33,456 bases of DNA from an uncultured Prevotellaceae bacterium (GTDB taxonomy: Bacteria; Bacteroidota; Bacteroidia; Bacteroidales; Bacteroidaceae), in NCBI GenBank assembly GCA_902762565.1, contig CACWOS010000048.1:1-33456 (forward strand), in the 5' to 3' direction. Made by a program: the position numbers and the translations under genes. The notes beneath the pieces are model-generated. The model made no database searches. It had not been told where the DNA came from and worked only from the letters and a program-made list of their open reading frames with translations. Shown here in pieces: positions 12,876-20,115 of this stretch; position 1 is the stretch's first letter, and each line of letters opens with the position of its first letter.

Positions 12876-14183
12876 TTAATAGGTTATCGTGATAACCGCT
12901 CGGAATTTGATCGTGCTTACAAAAGTGTCACCAGTATTAACCACCGGAGTGGTGTTTAGATGCTGGGCTTGAATCCACTTGAGGGCATTGCCATTGAGGC
13001 AGAAATATGCCGAGGAATGATCTGCATTATATAATGATAATGATGGATCAGTCACAAAGACCGAAGCTTCTTCGTAGGTTGGAATGCGCCAGTCACCTAC
13101 AGCATTTGCCGGTTTCGTTACAGCCGCCATCGCTGTGTTGAGAGCAGATAGCCAATCATTCTTAGAAGAATTTGCTGCAGGGGCCACATACTCTATATTA
13201 GCAGAACGGACCAATGCTGTCCGGTTGGTTTCATCGACAGAAATGACGTAGTTGCCATTAAAAGATCTGCCTGCAACAGGGATTCTATTGCTTAGCTCGT
13301 CGAAGCCAAAAGTAATAGTCCTGTCTTCTCCCCAATCCGATGCAGTCAGAATGCCTGTGAGGGCTATACCACTATTGTCTGTATAGGTGCCAGAGATGGT
13401 AAAGTGGTGGTTGGCGGGCAGCTCCTCGGAAGCTGTATATGAATAGCTCTTAACACCTTTGGCCGTCGTAAACGACACCTTGATATTCGGAGTTCCCTTT
13501 GAGGGGAAGAGCATCTGTGCAGGGGTAGCCTGCCATGTGTCACCTGAAATAGGCTTGTCGAGTTCTATCTTGTAAGACTCGGTAGCAGTCGTCACATAGC
13601 TGCCGTCCAACTGAATGGACTTATATAGAGGCGAGACACTGACTTCGACCTTGGTGACATTATCAGGGACACCCGCAATTTCGAGTTGGTCAATGCAGAG
13701 CACCTTATGGTCGAGCACGATATTCTGAGTGACAGACTCGCCATTCTCAAGCGTGACACTGACTGTCTTCTGAAGCAGGTCACACATGGTCTGATTCTCA
13801 GCACGTGTGATAACACTAGAGGGAGAAGCCTGCTGCTTGGTAGGAAGGACAAAATGAGAGAGGTCAGAACTCCCTAGGGCATAAAGCGTATAGGTGCCTG
13901 CGGGGAGAGTAGATGAGGTCTGATTGGAACTCTCGCTGGTCGTGAGGAGGTCAACACACTGGCCTGCCTCGTTAAAGATATATATGCGGCCATCGGCTAC
14001 GGCATTTTGGTTAGGGCTGTCGCCTGAACCGCGAGTGATGATGTTCAGATGGGCAGTGGCTTTTGGCGACTGCCCTGAAACTTCGGTTTCTTCGTCGTCT
14101 GTTTCTGTTAAGAGGTCTTTTTCACAAGAAGTGAATGTCAACACGGCCGAAACGGCCAAAGCACAAAAATTAATGTAGTTCAT
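12876..14183 (-). CDS. fimbrillin-like lipoprotein
   Basis: This is a 435-residue exported lipoprotein: signal peptide 1-19 with the lipobox LTFTSC (Cys20), then an acidic tether (EKDLLTETDDEETEVSG). Beta-rich domains follow, with features of the FimA/Mfa fimbrillin superfamily of Bacteroidales: IYIFNEAGQCVDLL and STLPAGTYTLYALG near the N-terminus, SYKIELDKPISGDTWQATPA in the middle and GILTASDWGEDRTITFGFDE. The C-terminal 130 residues (GNYVISVDETNRTALV to the WRIPTYEEA motif) look like an additional domain. Probable roles are a fimbrial subunit, anchor or other surface adhesin; which one is not certain. It lies 24 bases after the UpxY-like gene, so surface structure and sugar supply appear to be expressed together. 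Confidence 0.75.
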   Translation of the reverse strand: MNYINFCALAVSAVLTFTSCEKDLLTETDDEETEVSGQSPKATAHLNIITRGSGDSPNQNAVADGRIYIFNEAGQCVDLLTTSESSNQTSSTLPAGTYTLYALGSSDLSHFVLPTKQQASPSSVITRAENQTMCDLLQKTVSVTLENGESVTQNIVLDHKVLCIDQLEIAGVPDNVTKVEVSVSPLYKSIQLDGSYVTTATESYKIELDKPISGDTWQATPAQMLFPSKGTPNIKVSFTTAKGVKSYSYTASEELPANHHFTISGTYTDNSGIALTGILTASDWGEDRTITFGFDELSNRIPVAGRSFNGNYVISVDETNRTALVRSANIEYVAPAANSSKNDWLSALNTAMAAVTKPANAVGDWRIPTYEEASVFVTDPSLSLYNADHSSAYFCLNGNALKWIQAQHLNTTPVVNTGDTFVSTIKFRAVITITY

Positions 14184-14207
14184 GATTTCAATATTTAATT
14201 AATAAAA

Positions 14208-14852
14208 TTAATCAATCGATTCGAGCCAAGTGGGCGGCACAAAAGCCAAGGCCATTGCCGCTACATGGTCGATTTGAACGACGACACACTGGCGTTTCTT
14301 AATACGCCGGATGGTGCCGGTGCAGCCTGCGAAGTTACCCTGCGTGATACGTACACGCTTGCCGGGCTTATCGAGGAACTGCTCGTTATATTGAAGATAT
14401 ACTACATCATCTCCCTCTGTGGATGCCACTCGCATAAAATTATGCATTTGCGCATCAGGCACTGTAAGAATCTTGTCCTCAGCATCCTGACCTTTGGTCT
14501 GATCGATCCAATAGCGCATAGCCGTAAAACCAGGCTGGCGCTTCAGGTCGGTAATGACCATGCGAGAGGCATGAATAAAGATGAGACCGTTGATGGCAGG
14601 TTTCAACTGCTTACGGGCATCAAGGTCGTCCTTTGTATACTCCCAGTGCATGGGCAGGAAATTTTCAACACCTCGGGCAATCAATGCATCGCGTATCGCC
14701 AGGACTTTATCGCCTCTATCGTAAGCTACACGCATGGGATACCACTGTACCTTATTCAGTATCTCATAAAGCTGTTTCGATAGGAGGGGGACACCGCCAC
14801 CCGACGTGGCAGTCTCTACAGAAGAGCCCTCGAAAGTGTTGTCACACATCAT
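14208..14852 (-). CDS. UpxY-type NusG-like transcription antiterminator
   Basis: The protein of about 214 residues has an NGN domain (KVQWYPMRVAYDRGDKVLAI and on to the Trp/Tyr-rich YWIDQTKG region) and a C-terminal KOW domain (GKRVRITQGNFAGCTGTIRR). UpxY proteins in Bacteroides bind RNA polymerase on the leader of the polysaccharide operon they begin, and let it read through. This gene is first in the leftward run, behind a promoter (14905-14912) and a leader of about 50 bases. The start is ambiguous: tandem ATGs at 14852 and 14849 follow AGGAA, and a GTG is at 14861. I chose 14852. Antitermination of this operon is inferred. Confidence 0.85.
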   Translation of the reverse strand: MMCDNTFEGSSVETATSGGGVPLLSKQLYEILNKVQWYPMRVAYDRGDKVLAIRDALIARGVENFLPMHWEYTKDDLDARKQLKPAINGLIFIHASRMVITDLKRQPGFTAMRYWIDQTKGQDAEDKILTVPDAQMHNFMRVASTEGDDVVYLQYNEQFLDKPGKRVRITQGNFAGCTGTIRRIKKRQCVVVQIDHVAAMALAFVPPTWLESID

Positions 14853-14883
14853 TTCCTGCACTGGTATTCAGCAACATTTAAAG

Positions 14884-14897
14884 ATTTGTATACAAAT
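14884..14897. promoter_or_regulatory. perfect 14-bp palindrome in the UpxY leader
   Basis: ATTTGTATACAAAT lies between the promoter -7 element and the start codon of the UpxY-like gene, in the predicted transcribed leader. It is a candidate operator, or a weak RNA hairpin. A chance palindrome in AT-rich DNA is also possible. Confidence 0.35.
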
Positions 14898-14904
14898 TTG
14901 CGTG

Positions 14905-14912
14905 CAAAGGTA
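14905..14912 (-). promoter_or_regulatory. -7 element of the UpxY operon promoter
   Basis: TACCTTTG followed by C on the minus strand matches TAnnTTTG. The -33 region is a T-run without a clear TTG at normal distance. Confidence 0.6.
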
Positions 14913-14972
14913 CGAATAAAAACTGATAAAAAAAACTTTTCAGCAAAGAAAAACACTTTTTTATAAAAAAAG

Positions 14973-16040
14973 TTATCGCTCGATGTGGAGAAGGGAAGTT
15001 ATTTGCCGGGCAAAAGTGGCCGGACGATTATCGATAAAGGCATCGAGAATACGCGACTTGCCATTCAATGGAATGAGGTCGTAATCGGCAATAGCTGCCG
15101 GAATCAAGGTGCTATGGCCTTCCTTTAAGATAATTGACAATGGACAATTGACAATGGACAATGGAGAATGGACAGTGGGTCTTAAGCGGATTTCGCAATC
15201 GCCCTCGATGCACATGGTGATGATGAAGCTATCGTACTTCAGGAGATTGCGATGGAACTTATCATTAAATTCCAACACACGGACACTGAAATAAGGGGAA
15301 TCAACTATCAGTGTTGCCCGATTATCAAACTTGGGATAATCCGTGCGATAGTTGCGCTCCACCTCGTAGTCGAGGGCCTGTGCAGCCAACTCGGTATGCA
15401 GTTCTCGGGGCTTACCATCCAGACCTGGGCGATTGTAGTCATAGATGCGATAGGTGACATCGCTGGACTGCTGGACCTCAGCAAGGAGGATACCACCACA
15501 GATGGCATGGACACGACCTGCAGGCAGGTAAAAGACATCGCCTGCCTTCACTTGGTGGTCTGCCAAAACATCTGTGATAGTACCGTCTTCTATGCGTTTT
15601 TTATACTCATGTGGCGTGATGGCCTGTTTGAAACCAGCATAAAGATGGGCACCTGGGTCCGCCTTGATGACATACCACATCTCGCTTTTACCCATCTTAC
15701 CATGTTCGCGCTGGGCCATCTCGTCGTTGGGGTGCACCTGGATACTCAGGTCGCGCTGGGCATCGATGAATTTGACCAGCAAAGGTAGCTGACCTTTGTA
15801 CTTTTTGTTGACAGCATGGCCCAGGATGGCCTCGGGGGATTCAGCAATGGCAGAAGGCAAACTTCTGCCTGCTAGAGGACCATTGCTGATGATGCTGGTA
15901 CTTGAGGGGACTGCACTGACCTCCCACGACTCACCAACGGGCTCATCAGTTGGCGGCAAACCTTTATAGGGTTGCAACTGATGACCTCCCCATACAACGG
16001 TATGGAGATTGGGCCTAAACAAAAACGGATACAAATTCAT
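14973..16040 (-). CDS. manA: mannose-6-phosphate isomerase, class I, with an in-frame repeat insertion
   Basis: This cupin-fold zinc enzyme interconverts fructose-6-phosphate and mannose-6-phosphate. The start is placed at ATG 16040 (MNLYPFLFRPNLHTVVWGG); a longer frame to 16076 only adds repeat-encoded peptide (MSTVNCQLSTVN). The 355-residue protein has metal-site motifs IQVHPND (Gln101, His103), KSEMWY (Glu120) and AGRVHAI (His178). The stretch at about residues 288-304 (PTVHSPLSIVNCPLSIIL) is encoded by AATGGACAATTGACAATGG repeats at 15131-15177 and lies between two C-terminal beta strands. Mannose-6-phosphate leads to GDP-mannose and so to the gmd/fcl pathway, although no phosphomannomutase is in the window. 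Confidence 0.92.
   Translation of the reverse strand: MNLYPFLFRPNLHTVVWGGHQLQPYKGLPPTDEPVGESWEVSAVPSSTSIISNGPLAGRSLPSAIAESPEAILGHAVNKKYKGQLPLLVKFIDAQRDLSIQVHPNDEMAQREHGKMGKSEMWYVIKADPGAHLYAGFKQAITPHEYKKRIEDGTITDVLADHQVKAGDVFYLPAGRVHAICGGILLAEVQQSSDVTYRIYDYNRPGLDGKPRELHTELAAQALDYEVERNYRTDYPKFDNRATLIVDSPYFSVRVLEFNDKFHRNLLKYDSFIITMCIEGDCEIRLRPTVHSPLSIVNCPLSIILKEGHSTLIPAAIADYDLIPLNGKSRILDAFIDNRPATFARQITSLLHIER
15131..15177. repeat. AATTGACAATGG repeat inside manA
   Basis: Five units of the form ATTGACAATGGAC/AATGGAGAATGG are read in frame as a Ser/Leu/Ile/Asn-rich loop. Confidence 0.85.
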
Positions 16041-16107
16041 GTTGACAGTTGACAATTGACAATTGACAGTTGACAATTGACAGTTTACCGTTTACTGTTT
16101 ACAGTTA
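16041..16107. repeat. mixed repeat array between rny and manA
   Basis: GTTGACAATTGACAATTGAC units are followed by GTTTACCGTTTACTGTTTAC units. The array fills the whole gap and abuts both the rny stop and the manA start. Confidence 0.85.
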
Positions 16108-17649
16108 TTACTTTGCGTAGGCGACAGAGCGGGTTTCACGAATTACCGTAATCTTCACCTGACCAGGATAGGTCATTTCGTTCTGGATCTTCGATGCAAT
16201 CTGACCAGAGAGTGCTTCGGTCTCAGCATCGTCCATCTTGTCGGCACCCACAATGACACGCAGCTCACGACCAGCCTGAATAGCATAGGTCTTGGTGACA
16301 CCAGGATAGGACATAGCGATGGCCTCCAGGTCGTTCAAACGCTTGATGTAAGCCTCGACAATCTCGCGACGGGCACCTGGACGGGCACCAGAGATGGCAT
16401 CACAAATCTGTACGATGGGAGCCAAGAGCGTCTGCATCTCCATTTCATCATGGTGAGCACCAATGGCATTGCAGATATCGGGTTTCTCCTTGAACTTCTC
16501 GGCAATCTTGGCACCATACAAAGCGTGGGGCAATTCGCTCTCCTCATCGGGCACCTTACCAATATCGTGCAACAAGCCGGCACGCTTAGCCTTCTTAGGA
16601 TTCAGACCCAATTCGGCAGCCATGACGGCACAGAGGTTAGCGGTCTCACGGGCATGCTGCAGGAGGTTCTGACCATACGAAGAACGATACTTCATCTTAC
16701 CTATGATACGTACCAGTTCGGGGTGCAAACCATGGATTCCCAAGTCAATGGTGGTGCGCTTACCAGTCTCGATAATCTCGTTCTCGAGCTGCTTCTTGAC
16801 CTTGGCCACAACTTCCTCAATACGAGCAGGATGGATACGACCATCGGCCACCAACTGGTGCAGAGCCAGACGGCAAGTCTCACGACGGACAGGATCAAAG
16901 GCAGAGATGACGATGGCCTCAGGGGTATCGTCAACGACAATCTCCACACCACAGGCTGCCTCCAGGGCACGGATATTACGGCCCTCACGACCAATAACGC
17001 GTCCCTTGACGTCATCATTGTCGATATGGAACACAGAGACACTGTTCTCGACAGCCGTTTCAGTAGCAACACGCTGAATAGTCTGAATGACAATTTTTTT
17101 CGCTTGTGCGTTAGCATTCAGCTTGGCCTCATCCATAATCTCATTGATATAGGCTGCAGCATCCGTCTTAGCCTCATCCTTCAATGACTCCACCAAACGG
17201 GCTTTAGCCTCTTCTGCAGAGAGTCCAGAGAGTTCTTCGAGTTTGGCACGCTCCTGCAACTGCATCTTCTCGAGTTCTTCAGATTTCAGGGTCAGCAGCT
17301 TCTTCTCGTTGTCAATACGTGTCTGCTGATTGTCAAGATCATTCTTACGACGGCCCAACTCCTCCTGACGCTGATTGAGCGACATCTCACGCTGTTTCAG
17401 CTTGTTCTCGCTCTGCTGGAAATGCTGGTTGCGCTGCTGCACTTCTTTCTCCAGCTCGCTCTTCTTGTTGATGAACTTTTCTTTCACCTCAAGGAGCTTC
17501 TTTTCTTTGATAACCTCAGCCTCTTTCGTGGCCGTACTAATCATCTCGTTATATTTTCCCTTCAGTACATAGCGGAAAATCAGATAGCCACACAGCCCTC
17601 CAATAATGAGTGCCGCCGTGATGGCAATAATAGCAACAATAATGTTCAT
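16108..17649 (-). CDS. rny: ribonuclease Y
   Basis: The 513-residue membrane-anchored endoribonuclease starts mRNA decay. The ATG at 17649 gives [20 protein letters not shown], the N-terminal membrane anchor; an upstream extension to 17739 would overlap zapA and lacks family character. The order is membrane helix (1-27), long Lys/Glu/Gln coiled coil (about 30-170), KH domain ([15 protein letters not shown]) and HD domain ([14 protein letters not shown], later HHDEMEMQ). The length matches the family (about 510-520). It follows zapA by 67 bases on the same strand, a conserved Bacteroidales order, with a structured-RNA candidate in the gap. Confidence 0.96.
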   Translation of the reverse strand: MNIIVAIIAITAALIIGGLCGYLIFRYVLKGKYNEMISTATKEAEVIKEKKLLEVKEKFINKKSELEKEVQQRNQHFQQSENKLKQREMSLNQRQEELGRRKNDLDNQQTRIDNEKKLLTLKSEELEKMQLQERAKLEELSGLSAEEAKARLVESLKDEAKTDAAAYINEIMDEAKLNANAQAKKIVIQTIQRVATETAVENSVSVFHIDNDDVKGRVIGREGRNIRALEAACGVEIVVDDTPEAIVISAFDPVRRETCRLALHQLVADGRIHPARIEEVVAKVKKQLENEIIETGKRTTIDLGIHGLHPELVRIIGKMKYRSSYGQNLLQHARETANLCAVMAAELGLNPKKAKRAGLLHDIGKVPDEESELPHALYGAKIAEKFKEKPDICNAIGAHHDEMEMQTLLAPIVQICDAISGARPGARREIVEAYIKRLNDLEAIAMSYPGVTKTYAIQAGRELRVIVGADKMDDAETEALSGQIASKIQNEMTYPGQVKITVIRETRSVAYAK

Positions 17650-17654
17650 AAATA

Positions 17655-17745
17655 TAATATATATAGTAAATAATGTTCTCCGACCTAAAGGTCTGAGTGT
17701 GGCGTTGCAATCTATTTTACTTGCGTTCGCCGAGTACACTCTCGA
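17655..17745 (-). ncRNA. structured RNA candidate between zapA and rny, possibly 6S RNA
   Basis: On the minus strand GAGTGT (17741-17736), GGCG (17731-17728) and GCAA (17724-17721) pair with TTGC (17710-17707), CGCC (17704-17701) and ACACTC (17700-17695). This makes a 14-bp interrupted hairpin that includes the zapA stop. A second small hairpin, GACC-TTTA-GGTC, follows at 17682-17693. I recall a 6S RNA annotated at this location in Bacteroidales but could not verify it. Otherwise it may be a processing or attenuation structure. Confidence 0.35.
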
Positions 17746-18025
17746 TTTCGCTTGTCAAACGGGCCAGAACATTATCATACACCAACGTATCATTATGCGA
17801 ATGCTCCTTCTGATAGAGCAAAGCAATGTCTACCAGCGTCATGAGCGCTATGGTATGGTCTGTTTTACGACCATTGTAATGCCCTGAATAGGCATTGTAG
17901 CGCTCGGTGATGAGCTTGGCTGCAGCACGATAGAATTCCTCTTCCTCGCGATTGATAACCACGTCGATTTCTTCATCGTAGACGTGCAGTCTGATATGTA
18001 GTCGGTCTTTTTTCTGTTCTGCCAT
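17717..18025 (-). CDS. zapA: cell division protein ZapA
   Basis: This is a 102-residue FtsZ-ring stabiliser. The N-terminal globular domain ([20 protein letters not shown]) and the helical stretch [20 protein letters not shown] are typical of Bacteroidota ZapA. The C-terminal helix ([20 protein letters not shown] to IESVLGERK) would form the coiled-coil dimer. It binds FtsZ polymers in the cytoplasm at midcell. The gene lies 12 bases after the ZapB-like gene and is followed by rny, the usual order in the phylum. Confidence 0.9.
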   Translation of the reverse strand: MAEQKKDRLHIRLHVYDEEIDVVINREEEEFYRAAAKLITERYNAYSGHYNGRKTDHTIALMTLVDIALLYQKEHSHNDTLVYDNVLARLTSEIESVLGERK

Positions 18026-18037
18026 GGCTTGTTCTCC

Positions 18038-18337
18038 TTATTCCTTTTCGTCTGTGAGGATTGCAATGCACTTATTGACTTCGCGAATAAGCTTTGCTAA
18101 CCGGTCCTTGGCGCCACTGAGGTCGCCATCGGTAATCTCGATCATCTTAGCCATTTTTAGTGATTGGTAGTCATTCTGCTGCTGTTCCAACTTAGCACGT
18201 AGCTCCGCTATGTCCTTTTCGCTCTTCTCGATAGTACCATACAAGTCCTGATTCTCCTTTTTCAGCTCTTGAAAACGAAGAATCAGCTGCCTGATACGGG
18301 TCTCAAAGTTCGCTATAGTCTTCTCATTAGGCGTCAT
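18038..18337 (-). CDS. ZapB-like coiled-coil protein
   Basis: The 99-residue protein is almost entirely heptad-type coiled coil (FETRIRQLILRFQELKKENQ, then KSEKDIAELRAKLEQQQNDY). A C-terminal part, GDLSGAKDRLAKLIREVNKC, is conserved in Bacteroidota neighbours of zapA. It probably works with ZapA at the Z-ring; this is inferred from position and shape. A TACCTTTG promoter element lies about 20 bases upstream (18358-18365) and drives zapA and probably rny as well. Confidence 0.8.
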   Translation of the reverse strand: MTPNEKTIANFETRIRQLILRFQELKKENQDLYGTIEKSEKDIAELRAKLEQQQNDYQSLKMAKMIEITDGDLSGAKDRLAKLIREVNKCIAILTDEKE

Positions 18338-18357
18338 GCCACTTACACTTTATTCCA

Positions 18358-18365
18358 CAAAGGTA
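18358..18365 (-). promoter_or_regulatory. -7 element of the zapA operon promoter
   Basis: TACCTTTG on the minus strand lies about 20 bases before the ATG at 18337. No clean -33 TTTG is seen. Confidence 0.6.
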
Positions 18366-18414
18366 CGACAAATATATTAAAAAGAGTTATTTTAGCCTAC
18401 TTTTTAATATTTTT

Positions 18415-18448
18415 TAATTGACAATTGAGAATTGACAATTGAGAATTA
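18415..18448. repeat. AATTGACAATTGAG array at the end of the 18446-19060 gene
   Basis: Three units follow the gene end; the stop TAA joins directly to TTCTCAATTGTC, the same junction as at the four-helix-bundle gene. Confidence 0.8.
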
Positions 18449-19060
18449 CTCCTTTGGTTTTGGCTCTTTTTTAGCGAGCATCACCACACGGTAGACGAAA
18501 TCGGTGGTCCACTGCTGCGAGAATCCAAGTTTCTGTGCATACTGACGAATAGCTACAACGGTCTTCATAACGCCAGCGTCCGTGAAGTCGTTCTTCGTGA
18601 AGATATCGTTCACCGTCTTCTCCGTCATGGTACGGATGGCACTCTTGAAGATGCTGGGCACACGAAGCTTGAACTTCATCAGGTTGCCTGTCAGCATCAT
18701 CAAATCCTGCGTAAAGCCCTGGAACTGGTACATATAGGTCTGCACGTCCTGTGGCTTTTTGCAGCGCTTGCGAATACTGGCATCAATCTCCTTGGTGAAG
18801 CTATCGTTCATACCGTACAGTTCCTTCAGCATCTTGTTACAACGCGTCTTCTCAGCCAGTCCCAAGCGATTGTTCTGTGTAGGCACCTTCAATGTTGTCT
18901 TGAACACGCGCAGGTCGGGCAGTGCTGCCAAATTGCTGATACCCAAGTCTGCTGCCATCACAGCCTGAAAATATACACGAATCAGGGTCATGAAGTCCTC
19001 CATGCCACCTGCCTTCTGCTTGTCCTCCTTTTTTCCAAATAAATTAGATAAAAATCCCAT
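18446..19060 (-). CDS. conserved hypothetical protein, cytoplasmic
   Basis: The 204-residue protein starts at ATG 19060 (MGFLSNLFGKKEDKQKAGG). A longer frame to 19144 reads back through the promoter and an AATTGTC repeat (giving LSIINCQLSII) and is rejected. It is basic and probably helical: MEDFMTLIRVYFQAVMAADL, then LAEKTRCNKMLKELYGMNDS, a Lys/Arg patch SIRKRCKKPQDV, and a helical end. There is no signal peptide or clear membrane segment. I believe it is a conserved Bacteroidales protein but know no function. It has its own promoter, back to back with rmlA. Confidence 0.75.
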   Translation of the reverse strand: MGFLSNLFGKKEDKQKAGGMEDFMTLIRVYFQAVMAADLGISNLAALPDLRVFKTTLKVPTQNNRLGLAEKTRCNKMLKELYGMNDSFTKEIDASIRKRCKKPQDVQTYMYQFQGFTQDLMMLTGNLMKFKLRVPSIFKSAIRTMTEKTVNDIFTKNDFTDAGVMKTVVAIRQYAQKLGFSQQWTTDFVYRVVMLAKKEPKPKE

Positions 19061-19079
19061 AATCATCAAAATTTGCCTG

Positions 19080-19109
19080 CAAAGGTACAAAATAATTGAT
19101 AATTGACAA
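19080..19109 (-). promoter_or_regulatory. leftward promoter sharing a CAATTG with the rmlA promoter
   Basis: TTG (19109-19107), 19 bases, then TACCTTTG (19087-19080) on the minus strand. The TTG lies in an AATTGACAATT repeat array. Confidence 0.7.
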
Positions 19110-19125
19110 TTGATAATTGACAATT
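19093..19125. repeat. AATTGATAATTGACAATTG array in a divergent intergenic region
   Basis: Three to four units lie between two back-to-back -7 elements. The central CAATTG (19107-19112) is at -33 distance for both. Confidence 0.85.
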
Positions 19126-19138
19126 TTTCGTATATTTG
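19110..19138 (+). promoter_or_regulatory. rmlA promoter
   Basis: TTG (19110-19112), 18 bases, then TATATTTG (19131-19138) match the Bacteroidota consensus. The ATG follows at 19170. Confidence 0.7.
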
Positions 19139-19169
19139 CAGCATAAAACTTTAAAAACAAACGAAAATT

Positions 19170-20048
19170 ATGAAAGGTATCGTATTAGCTGGAGGCAGCG
19201 GAACACGCCTCTACCCCATCACAAAAGGTGTATCGAAACAGATGCTACCGATTTTCGACAAACCTATGATTTACTATCCCATCTCGACGCTGATGCTGGC
19301 TGGTATTCGCGAGATTCTGATTATCTCGACACCCTACGACTTGCCAGGTTTTAAGCGTTTGCTGGGCGACGGCAGCGACTTGGGCGTACGCTTCGAATAT
19401 GCTGAACAGCCGAGTCCTGACGGTTTGGCTCAGGCCTTTATTATTGGCGAGAAATTTATTGGTGACGACTGTGCCTGCTTGGTATTAGGCGACAACATCT
19501 TCTATGGTGGCGGCTTTACGGGTATGCTGAAACAGGCCGTGGAGAATGCAGAAAAGAAGGGACAGGCCACCGTATTCGGCTACTATGTGAACGACCCAGA
19601 GCGCTATGGTGTGGCTGAGTTTGACAAAGACGGCAACTGCCTGAGCATTGAGGAGAAGCCCGCAAAGCCTAAGTCGAACTATGCGGTGGTGGGGCTGTAT
19701 TTCTATCCTAACAGTGTGGTGGAAATAGCCAAGAACATTAAGCCCTCGGCACGTGGCGAACTGGAGATTACCACAGTGAATCAGAAGTACCTGGAAAACA
19801 AGAATCTGCTGGTACAGACGTTGCAAAGAGGCTTTGCGTGGCTGGATACGGGTACGCACGACTCGCTGTCAGAGGCATCGACATTCATCGAGGTCATTGA
19901 GAAGCGTCAAGGTCTGAAAGTGGCCTGCTTAGAGGAGATTGCCTACAAGCGGGGCTGGATAGACAAGGCTCAACTCAAGAAACTGGCAGAGCCCATGGCC
20001 AAGAATGACTACGGGCGCTATCTTTTGCGCCTCTGCGAGGCTAAATGA
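19170..20048 (+). CDS. rmlA: glucose-1-phosphate thymidylyltransferase
   Basis: This 292-residue enzyme makes dTDP-glucose, the first step to dTDP-L-rhamnose and related sugars. The signature [20 protein letters not shown] (6-25) is exact for RmlA, followed by [22 protein letters not shown] and [23 protein letters not shown]-type segments. The length is standard. No rmlB, rmlC or rmlD is nearby, so the rest of the pathway is elsewhere. The stop codon TGA belongs to the AAATGATAAATGACAAATGA repeat. It is transcribed on its own from a promoter at 19110-19138. Confidence 0.96.
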   Translation: MKGIVLAGGSGTRLYPITKGVSKQMLPIFDKPMIYYPISTLMLAGIREILIISTPYDLPGFKRLLGDGSDLGVRFEYAEQPSPDGLAQAFIIGEKFIGDDCACLVLGDNIFYGGGFTGMLKQAVENAEKKGQATVFGYYVNDPERYGVAEFDKDGNCLSIEEKPAKPKSNYAVVGLYFYPNSVVEIAKNIKPSARGELEITTVNQKYLENKNLLVQTLQRGFAWLDTGTHDSLSEASTFIEVIEKRQGLKVACLEEIAYKRGWIDKAQLKKLAEPMAKNDYGRYLLRLCEAK

Positions 20049-20115
20049 TAAATGACAAATGAAATATTCCGTGCGGAAGCAATTTATCATTTATCATTTG
20101 TCATTTATCATTTAG
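20043..20115. repeat. inverted TCATTTAT-type repeat between two convergent genes
   Basis: A 20-bp perfect inverted repeat (20043-20062 and 20094-20113) encloses the core CGTGCGGAAGCAATTT. It contains the TGA stops of both flanking genes and may act as a two-way terminator. A similar core occurs at 24746-24786. Confidence 0.85.

Noticed and set aside
16076-16108. Start codons further upstream for manA, rny, prfC, the fused kinase, and the 18446 gene
   Set aside because: The longer frames run through AATTGACAATT-type repeats, the neighbouring zapA gene or the promoter -7 elements, and add peptides not found in these families. The downstream starts give normal family lengths and lie after the promoters.
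19170-20048. Complete dTDP-rhamnose (rmlABCD) cluster
   Set aside because: Only rmlA is present; the flanking genes are unrelated.
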